From positions 1-6,303 of the forward strand of contig JASLOY010000224.1 of NCBI GenBank assembly GCA_030745255.1: a stretch of 6,303 bases of DNA, given 5' to 3'. The notes beneath the pieces are model-generated. The model saw only the letters and a program-made list of their open reading frames with translations. It did no database searches and was not told the origin of the DNA. A program made the translations under genes and the position numbers. Positions 1-5,079 of the stretch are shown piece by piece. The stretch comes from Vicinamibacterales bacterium (GTDB lineage: Bacteria > Acidobacteriota > Vicinamibacteria > Vicinamibacterales > UBA8438). How positions within the stretch are numbered: position 1 is the stretch's first letter; the number at the start of each line of letters is the position of its first letter.

Positions 1-351
1 ACGGACGCGATGCTCCGCTTCTATCGGGCCCTCGGCCTTCCGGTAAGCGAGGGGCCACAGATCTGTTCGGTCCACCTCGGTGACCAGAAAATCAATCTGC
101 ACCGGCCGGCGTTCTGGCAGAGCGCGAGTTTCACCTTGCGGGCGCCGGCGGCCGAGCCGCCCTGCGGCGACTTCTGCGTCGTGTGGGGCGGAACCGAGCA
201 GGCGCTGCGGGACCTGCTGGATCGGGTCGGGGCCGCGGTCATTGAAGGGCCCGTCGAGCGGGTCGGTGGTGGTGACGGTGGTGCGGCGCGTGGCACGAGC
301 CACTACATCCGCGATCCCGACGGCAATCTGGTCGAGTTTATAAAGTACTGA
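1..351 (+). CDS. VOC (glyoxalase/bleomycin-resistance fold) family protein, 5'-truncated
   Basis: The reading frame is open from base 1 and ends in TGA at 349-351, giving 116 visible residues. The fragment resembles the second half of the first beta-alpha-beta unit and the whole second unit of a single-domain vicinal oxygen chelate protein. Recognisable landmarks are the early helix MLRFYRALGLPV, then GDQKINLH near residue 34, whose His is a usual metal-ligand position, and the C-terminal signature RDPDGNLVEF with Glu near residue 112, the usual last metal ligand. Family members commonly have about 125-150 residues and begin with a beta strand before this helix, so the ATG at position 10 is probably internal and some 10-25 residues lie upstream of the window. 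A Gly-rich stretch (GGGDGGAARG) sits before the last strand. The family covers metal-dependent lyases, dioxygenases and resistance proteins. The substrate cannot be told from the sequence. It is convergent with the next gene. Confidence 0.85.
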   Translation, partial: TDAMLRFYRALGLPVSEGPQICSVHLGDQKINLHRPAFWQSASFTLRAPAAEPPCGDFCVVWGGTEQALRDLLDRVGAAVIEGPVERVGGGDGGAARGTSHYIRDPDGNLVEFIKY

Positions 352-435
352 CGTGGCGCTCTGCCCCACACCCTGGCTCGATCAATCTCGGGTGAGCTCG
401 TGGCCGCCCGCCCGGGCTGCGCCCCGAATTTAGGC
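352..435. other. Convergent intergenic gap
   Basis: The 84 bases between the VOC gene and the flavoprotein gene are GC-rich and contain only small palindromic pieces (GAGCTC, GCCCGGGC). No stem followed by a T-run is present in either direction, so no intrinsic terminator can be assigned, and nothing else is recognisable. Confidence 0.5.
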
Positions 436-1512
436 TCAGCGGCGTGGTGCGGGTGTGCGGTGGGCTGCCTGGGCGATCTTCTCGCCGATCAAGGCGACCT
501 TGCTGTCGCGGAGCCGTTTTTCGTTCAGCCAGTATGGGCTGGTGATTTCCTTGAAGGCATAGATGGCGGCCTGGATGCCCTCGGCCCAGGCTACGGCAAT
601 CAGCTTGATGTCGCCGTGCACGTCGCCGACCGCGAAGATGCCCCGTCGGCTGGTTTCGTAGTACGGGTCGATCGCGATGCTTCCGTCCTGATTGAGCCGA
701 ACGCCTAGCCGCTGAAACGTGTCCTTGGCGGAGAGAAATCCGATCTGAACGATCGCGAGGTCGCACGTGATCGTGGTACCGCTCGAGAGCGTCACCATGA
801 TCGTGCCGCCGGTGAACGCGGCCGCGACGACCTCTGTCGAAGTGTGGATCGAGCCGCCCACAGCCTCGATGTGCGCGCGCGTATCAGCCTTGCCGATCGG
901 TGTCTCCTCGCGCACCACCATCTCCACCTGGCCGTGTCTGGCGAGCACCATCATGGCCGCGTCCAGCGCCGAGTCTCCGCCGCCAACCACCATGACCCGG
1001 CTGCCCTCGTAGTCGCCGATCTTCGGGTTCTTGTAGTAGATCTTCTTCGAGTCGAGTTGGTCGAGCACCGCGAGCTTACGGGGAAAGTGGAGCAGCCCGC
1101 AGGCGATGATCACCTTCCGGCACAGATACGCGCCGGTGTTCGTACGCACCCGCTTCAGCGGGTCCTCCTTCTCGACCTGGTCCGTGTCCTCGATCGTGAC
1201 GAGCTCTTCGTTGAAGCGGAACTGCACAAGGGCGTTCTCGGCCTGACGGAACACGCGAGCCGACAGCTCCTCGCCGGTGATGCCGTCGGGGAACCCTGGC
1301 ACGTCGACGATCCGCTTGTCTGCGTACAGAAACTGCGGCTGGCCGCCCGGCCGGTCCTTCGCTTCGACGACCAGGGTCGTCAGTCCGCGGTGCGCGGTGG
1401 TCAGGCCGGCCGCCAGGCCAGCCGGACCCGCACCGATGATCACGACGTCCCAGTAGGCGAGCCGGCTGAAATCGAGGTCCGCGTTGAGCTCGGTGACGTT
1501 GAAGTCAGTCAC
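436..1512 (-). CDS. FAD/NAD(P)-dependent oxidoreductase, thioredoxin-reductase-like (ferredoxin-NADP+ reductase type)
   Basis: A 358-residue flavoprotein with two nucleotide-binding folds. The FAD Rossmann motif GAGPAG is at residues 27-32, with the acidic end of the second strand at E50 and GGQ at 56-58. The NAD(P)H-binding motif GGGDSALD is at 177-184. The C-terminal FAD motif GIFAVGDV is at 291-298, followed by a helix IKLIAVAWAEG. The CxxC pair that bacterial thioredoxin reductases carry just before the NADPH domain is absent, as is usual in TrxR-like ferredoxin/flavodoxin-NADP+ reductases. Electron transfer between NAD(P)H and a small carrier is therefore the likeliest role, in the cytoplasm, since no signal peptide is seen. 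The start codon is GTG. The 26 residues before the first glycine motif are longer than usual, and no clear Shine-Dalgarno sequence precedes the GTG, so the exact N-terminus is uncertain. It lies 50 bases downstream of the MBL-fold gene on the same strand and is probably cotranscribed. The electron acceptor is not identifiable. Confidence 0.88.
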   Translation of the reverse strand: MTDFNVTELNADLDFSRLAYWDVVIIGAGPAGLAAGLTTAHRGLTTLVVEAKDRPGGQPQFLYADKRIVDVPGFPDGITGEELSARVFRQAENALVQFRFNEELVTIEDTDQVEKEDPLKRVRTNTGAYLCRKVIIACGLLHFPRKLAVLDQLDSKKIYYKNPKIGDYEGSRVMVVGGGDSALDAAMMVLARHGQVEMVVREETPIGKADTRAHIEAVGGSIHTSTEVVAAAFTGGTIMVTLSSGTTITCDLAIVQIGFLSAKDTFQRLGVRLNQDGSIAIDPYYETSRRGIFAVGDVHGDIKLIAVAWAEGIQAAIYAFKEITSPYWLNEKRLRDSKVALIGEKIAQAAHRTPAPRR

Positions 1513-1516
1513 GAGG

Positions 1517-1552
1517 TCAGGCAGCCCGCAGACTGTCGTGTTCCACGCTCAT
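1517..1552 (-). other. Eleven-codon ORF between the MBL and flavoprotein genes
   Basis: ATG at 1552 opens a short frame (MSVEHDSLRAA, stop TGA at 1517-1519). It begins 10 bases after the MBL stop and ends 4 bases before the GTG of the flavoprotein gene, in a different frame from it. It has no good ribosome-binding site. It may be chance, a coupling peptide that delivers ribosomes to the GTG, or the true N-terminus of the flavoprotein displaced by a one-base indel. Nothing in the sequence decides between these. Confidence 0.2.
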
Positions 1553-1562
1553 GGCGTGTTGC

Positions 1563-2447
1563 TCATTCGCCGCCAAGCTCCGCGTAGACGGCCGTCAGGA
1601 ACCGTCCCGGGTCGCCCCATGTGTCGCTGAACTCCCGGGTCGGGTCGGCGGAGACGACCTGATCATAGCTCCGGCCCTGCTCTACGAGCTCCCGCACACG
1701 GTCGCTGACGGCGATCACCATGTCGCGAAACTCGATGACGTCATCGCGCGTCGACACCACGCCGTGGCCCGGCACGATCTGCATGTTCGGGCCGGCCATC
1801 CCGGCCACGATGCCCAGTGCCTCAATCGTACCCGCCAGCGTACCGCCGTTGTTGCGGTCGATCACGGGAAACGCCACGGTCCTAAACATGTCTCCAGTGT
1901 GGATGACGTCCGAGTTCTTGAAATGGATAATGCTGTCACCGTCGGTGTGCGCCGGAGGCACCGGGACGATGTGAACCTCTTCGCCGTTGAGATGAATCGT
2001 GACGTCGTCGCTGTAGGTCAGCACCGGCAGCGCGGCCTTCGGCTGTGTCGCGGCCAGCCGGAGCCGGACGCGGTCCTGCGCCAGGATCGGCACACCCCGG
2101 TTGCCGAGATTCTCGTTCCCGCCGGTGTGGTCGGGATGCACATGGGTGTTGATGAGCCATTTGATCTCGGCGGTGGACAGACCCCGAATCGTCTCGACGA
2201 TGCGGTCGGTCAGTGGCGCGTATTGGTCGTCGATCATGATGACGCCGTCGTCGCCGACCGAGAGACCGATGTTGCCGCCACGCCCTTCCAGATAGTGAAC
2301 GGTGCCAGCGACATGATGCGTAGAGAGCCCGACCGCCGACCAGTCTACGTTGCCGCGCTGGGCGCCCACGCCGTTGGCGATGACAAGGATCGCCACGGCT
2401 ACGAAGGCGAGTGACACGACGTAGCGAAGGAGTGACGTGGTCTTCAT
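1563..2447 (-). CDS. Exported metallo-beta-lactamase-fold hydrolase
   Basis: A 294-residue MBL-fold protein. The start is set at the ATG at 2447 because it is preceded at good spacing by AAGGGA and opens a clear signal peptide: MKTTSLLR, then a hydrophobic run VVSLAFVAVAILVIA, with probable cleavage after GVGA (about residue 29). An in-frame start farther upstream (to 2552) would bury this signal. The metal ligands are all visible: HVHPDH at 102-107, H167 (in PPAHTDGDS), D186 (in HTGDMF) and H228 (in VPGHG), consistent with a dinuclear zinc site. The strand GVIMIDDQY before the HxHxDH motif and the TGGNE after it are typical of generic periplasmic MBL hydrolases. Related folds include B3 beta-lactamases, lactonases, cyclases and sulfur-compound hydrolases, and I see nothing that fixes the substrate. 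It is probably the first gene of a minus-strand unit with the flavoprotein, and it is divergent from the DUF1592 gene. Confidence 0.9.
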   Translation of the reverse strand: MKTTSLLRYVVSLAFVAVAILVIANGVGAQRGNVDWSAVGLSTHHVAGTVHYLEGRGGNIGLSVGDDGVIMIDDQYAPLTDRIVETIRGLSTAEIKWLINTHVHPDHTGGNENLGNRGVPILAQDRVRLRLAATQPKAALPVLTYSDDVTIHLNGEEVHIVPVPPAHTDGDSIIHFKNSDVIHTGDMFRTVAFPVIDRNNGGTLAGTIEALGIVAGMAGPNMQIVPGHGVVSTRDDVIEFRDMVIAVSDRVRELVEQGRSYDQVVSADPTREFSDTWGDPGRFLTAVYAELGGE

Positions 2448-2452
2448 GACGT

Positions 2453-2458
2453 TCCCTT
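2453..2458 (-). promoter_or_regulatory. Ribosome-binding site of the MBL-fold gene
   Basis: AAGGGA on the minus strand lies 5 bases before the ATG at 2447. It decides the start in favour of the signal-peptide methionine rather than the longer open frame that reaches back to 2552. Confidence 0.6.
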
Positions 2459-2510
2459 CATGGTGCTTGGCGCACAGTGCATGGTCCGAGCTGGCGAAAC
2501 GATACCGCCT

Positions 2511-2516
2511 ATCATA
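2511..2516 (-). promoter_or_regulatory. Possible -10 box for the MBL-flavoprotein unit
   Basis: TATGAT on the minus strand matches the sigma-70 -10 consensus at five of six positions and would give a leader of roughly 55-60 bases before the MBL start. No convincing -35 hexamer sits 16-18 bases upstream, so this is only a candidate. Confidence 0.25.
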
Positions 2517-2580
2517 ACGGAACATCGGCGCCGACGCCCGCAGGCCGGACACCGAGGAAGACGGGGCCCGAACCGCGAGA

Positions 2581-2611
2581 AAGTGCCGGAACTAGTGTAG
2601 AATCGGCACTT
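2581..2611. repeat. Perfect 8-bp inverted repeat, operator-like
   Basis: The left arm AAGTGCCG (2581-2588) and the right arm CGGCACTT (2604-2611) are exact reverse complements separated by 15 bases. Arm centres are 23 bp apart, about two helical turns, a geometry common for a dimeric regulator. The spacer holds the small palindrome ACTAGT (2591-2596) and a -10-like TAGAAT (2598-2603). It lies 36 bases upstream of the DUF1592 start. An operator is the likelier reading. An RNA hairpin is also possible, but no U-run follows, so it does not look like a terminator. Confidence 0.5.
2598..2603 (+). promoter_or_regulatory. Possible -10 box for the DUF1592-DUF1552 operon
   Basis: TAGAAT differs from TATAAT at one position and lies between the arms of the inverted repeat, which would make transcription begin near its right arm, about 35-40 bases before the start codon. 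The hexamers 16-18 bases upstream are GC-rich and do not resemble TTGACA, so an activator or another sigma factor would be needed if this box is real. Confidence 0.35.
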
Positions 2612-2636
2612 AGCCCCGGAAGTGAACTGACCCTGC

Positions 2637-2642
2637 GAGGAG
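2637..2642 (+). promoter_or_regulatory. Ribosome-binding site of the DUF1592 gene
   Basis: GAGGAG ends 4 bases before the ATG at 2647, a strong though slightly close Shine-Dalgarno sequence. It supports this start codon, which is followed by a signal-peptide-like sequence. Confidence 0.65.
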
Positions 2643-2646
2643 CCGG

Positions 2647-5079
2647 ATGCGCACGTTCTTCCTGCTAGCTGTTGGAGCGTTGGCGACCGCGCCAGGCGAG
2701 TCCGGCCCGGTGAAGGCGGCCGCAGCGACGCAGCAGACGGCGGACACTGCCGTGTCTGCCGAGCGCGCGCTCCTCGATCGCTACTGCGTCAGCTGTCATA
2801 ACGAGCGTCTCCGGACTGCCGAGCTCGAGCTCGAAACAGTCGACGTGACCGACGTTGCGGCCCATCCCGAGGTCTGGGAAAAGGTAGTGCGAAAGCTGCG
2901 GGCGGGAGCCATGCCGCCGGCACCCCGACCGCGGCCTGACGCCGAGACCTACGACAGGTTCACCGTGTGGCTCGAGACCGAGCTCGATCGGGCGGCCGTG
3001 GCTCGGCCCGACCCAGGGCGGACCGACACCTTCCACCGACTCAACCGCGCCGAGTATCACAACGTCATCCGAGATTTGCTCGCGTTGGAGGTCGACGTGG
3101 CGGCGCTGCTGCCAGCCGACGACGGTAGCTACGGTTTCGACAACATCGCGGGCGTGCTGGGGATGTCGCCGACGTTGCTCGAACGGTATCTCTCGGCCGC
3201 CAAGACGATCAGCCGGCTCGCGGTTGGCACCCCCGCGCTCTCACCGACCGCCGAGACGTTCCGTCTGGCGACGGACCTGACGCAGGATGAGCGGGTGGAC
3301 GGGTTGCCGCTCGGCACTCGCGGTGGCACGCGCCTCGAGTTCACGTTTCCCGAGGACGCCGAGTACGCGTTTCGTGTGCGGCTGGGTCGTGACGCCAGTG
3401 GCACGCTGAAGACGTTCGATACACCGCACCAGCTCGAGGTAAGCCTGGACGGCGAGCCGATCGAGACCTTCGTCGTTGGCGAGCCGCCGCCCGAAGGGGT
3501 GGAGCGACGCAGTCCCGAGTATCGCGAGCATCTCGCGCGTCAGCGGGTCATTGACGAAGGGTGGGAGGTTCGGGCACCGGTGAGGGCCGGTCCGCACACG
3601 GTGCAGGTGACGTTCTACCAAAAGACCTCCGCCTATGCGGAGACGCTGCGCCAGCCGTTTCTGCGCCCCTACACGAGCATTACCGGTGGCGATACGCGGT
3701 ATCAGCCCTATGTGGGCAGCGTCACGATCGCCGGTCCCTTCGAAACGAGCGGTGCGCGGCCGGTCGACGAAACCCCGAGTCGCCGCCGCATCTTCGTGTG
3801 TCGGCCCGCGGTCGGCGACACCGGGGACGAGGCGAGATGCGCCCGTCAGATTTTCTCGACATTGGCCCGGCGCGCGTATCGTCGGCCGGTGACCGAGCGC
3901 GATCTCGGTGTGCTGCTCGGCTTCTACGAGGAAGGTCTGGCGTCGGGCGGATTTGAGGTCGGTATCGAGCTGGGCCTCAGGCGGCTGCTCGCGAGCCCGG
4001 AGTTCCTGTTTCGCATCGAGCGCGACCCAGCAGATGTCGAACCAGGCGCCCCCTATCGCATCAGCGACGTCGAGCTGGCTTCGCGGCTTTCGTTCTTCTT
4101 GTGGAGCAGTATTCCGGATGAGGAACTGCTCGAGGTGGCCATCGACGGAACCCTGCATCAGCCGGAGGTGCTCGAGGCCCAGGCCCGGCGGATGCTGGCC
4201 GATGGGCGCGCCGGCGCGCTGGTCGACAACTTCGCCGGACAATGGCTCTATCTGCGCAACGTGCGGGCGTTAACTCCGGATGAAGACCGGTTCCCGGACT
4301 TCGGAGAGGCGCTGCGACGGGCATTCCAGCGGGAAACGGAGCTGTTCTTCGAGTCGATCCTGCGCGAAGACCGTGGCGTGCTCGAGTTCCTGACAGCGGA
4401 CTACACCTTCGTCAACGAGCGCCTTGCGCGGCACTACGGTGTCCCCAACATCTACGGGAGCCATTTCCGGCGGATCAACTTGCCCGACGACACGCGACGC
4501 GGTCTGCTCGGTCACGGCAGCATCCTGGCGGCCACGGCGTATCCGACAAGGACCTCGCCGGTGCGGCGGGGCAAGTGGGTACTCGAGAATCTGCTCGGGA
4601 CACCGCCGCCGCAGCCGCCCCCCAACGTACCGGCACTCGAGGCGACAACCGGGGCCGGTGGGACGATGTCGATGCGCGAGGCGATGGAGCAGCACCGGAG
4701 AAACCCGGTCTGCGCCAGCTGTCACCGGGTCATGGACCCGCCCGGATTTGCGCTGGAGCAGTTCGACGCCGTCGGGCGCTTCCGCACCCGGAGTGAATCG
4801 AACACGCCGATCGACGCTTCGGGCATGTTGCCGGACGGCACAGCCTTCGAAGGCGTGGCGGGGCTGCGGGAGGCGCTGCTGAACCGTCCGAATCTGTTCG
4901 TCACCACGCTGACAGAGAGGCTGCTGACTTACGCGCTCGGCCGCGGTGTCGAGTACTACGACGCGCCGGCGATCCGCGCGATCACCCGCGCAGGGGCCCG
5001 GGACGGATACCGTTTCTCGTCGCTCATCCTGGGCATCATCGAGAGCCCGCCGTTCCAGATGCGGAGAACCCAGTCATGA
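2647..5079 (+). CDS. Secreted DUF1592-family multidomain protein with two c-type heme motifs
   Basis: An 810-residue protein. In order: an N-terminal signal peptide (MRTFFLLAVGALATA and an Ala-rich stretch to about residue 27); a PSCyt1-like cytochrome c domain with CVSCH at 47-51 and a probable axial Met at 89 in LRAGAMPP; DUF1587 from about 128 to 195 (FHRLNRAEYHNVIRDLL); a beta-rich insert at about 215-370; DUF1595 at about 380-455 (ARRAYRRPVTERDL); DUF1592 at about 470-595 (ELASRLSFFLWSSIPDEEL); DUF1588 at about 618-720 with a second heme motif CASCH at 689-693 followed by MDPPGFALEQFD; and DUF1585 at about 735-806 (LTERLLTYALGRGVEYYD). Length and order are normal for the family and no part appears missing. 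It should be periplasmic and bind two hemes covalently. The family's reaction is unknown; an electron-transfer or oxidoreductase role is inferred from the hemes. Its stop overlaps the DUF1552 start as ATGA, indicating a coupled operon. Confidence 0.93.
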   Translation: MRTFFLLAVGALATAPGESGPVKAAAATQQTADTAVSAERALLDRYCVSCHNERLRTAELELETVDVTDVAAHPEVWEKVVRKLRAGAMPPAPRPRPDAETYDRFTVWLETELDRAAVARPDPGRTDTFHRLNRAEYHNVIRDLLALEVDVAALLPADDGSYGFDNIAGVLGMSPTLLERYLSAAKTISRLAVGTPALSPTAETFRLATDLTQDERVDGLPLGTRGGTRLEFTFPEDAEYAFRVRLGRDASGTLKTFDTPHQLEVSLDGEPIETFVVGEPPPEGVERRSPEYREHLARQRVIDEGWEVRAPVRAGPHTVQVTFYQKTSAYAETLRQPFLRPYTSITGGDTRYQPYVGSVTIAGPFETSGARPVDETPSRRRIFVCRPAVGDTGDEARCARQIFSTLARRAYRRPVTERDLGVLLGFYEEGLASGGFEVGIELGLRRLLASPEFLFRIERDPADVEPGAPYRISDVELASRLSFFLWSSIPDEELLEVAIDGTLHQPEVLEAQARRMLADGRAGALVDNFAGQWLYLRNVRALTPDEDRFPDFGEALRRAFQRETELFFESILREDRGVLEFLTADYTFVNERLARHYGVPNIYGSHFRRINLPDDTRRGLLGHGSILAATAYPTRTSPVRRGKWVLENLLGTPPPQPPPNVPALEATTGAGGTMSMREAMEQHRRNPVCASCHRVMDPPGFALEQFDAVGRFRTRSESNTPIDASGMLPDGTAFEGVAGLREALLNRPNLFVTTLTERLLTYALGRGVEYYDAPAIRAITRAGARDGYRFSSLILGIIESPPFQMRRTQS
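5063..5066 (+). promoter_or_regulatory. Ribosome-binding site of the DUF1552 gene
   Basis: GGAG inside the end of the DUF1592 gene stands 9 bases before the ATG at 5076. Together with the ATGA stop-start overlap it supports coupled translation of the two proteins. Confidence 0.5.

Noticed and set aside
406..426. Possible terminator hairpin in the convergent gap
   Set aside because: The pairings available (GCCCG/CGGGC, CGGG/CCCG) are 4-5 bp, mutually exclusive, and either have a loop too small or are not followed by a T-run.
844..1587. Long plus-strand open frame (247 codons) over the flavoprotein gene
   Set aside because: It lies antisense to a gene with clear FAD and NAD(P) motifs, and its protein is Arg/Asp/Val/His-rich with no recognisable domain. 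This is the usual shadow in GC-rich DNA.
1551..2414. Long plus-strand open frame (287 codons) over the MBL-fold gene
   Set aside because: It is antisense to a protein with a complete set of metal ligands. Its composition (many His, Asp, Arg, Val) mirrors the opposite strand's codons, and no ribosome-binding site or motif was seen.
2444..2461. Five-codon frame ATGAAGGGAACGTCATGA overlapping the MBL start (minus strand)
   Set aside because: It contains the ribosome-binding site of the MBL gene itself and has none of its own. The overlap of its TGA with the real ATG is most likely chance.
2472..2480. Short palindrome GCACAGTGC in the divergent region
   Set aside because: Four-base arms around one base are expected by chance at this composition, and it has no clear position relative to a promoter.
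2448..2552. N-terminal extension of the MBL-fold protein to an upstream start
   Set aside because: The extra 35 residues would precede and mask a normal signal peptide, and a good ribosome-binding site stands directly before the internal ATG.
3241..4242. Minus-strand open frame (333 codons) inside the DUF1592 gene
   Set aside because: It is entirely antisense to recognisable DUF1587/1595/1592 sequence and shows no domain of its own.
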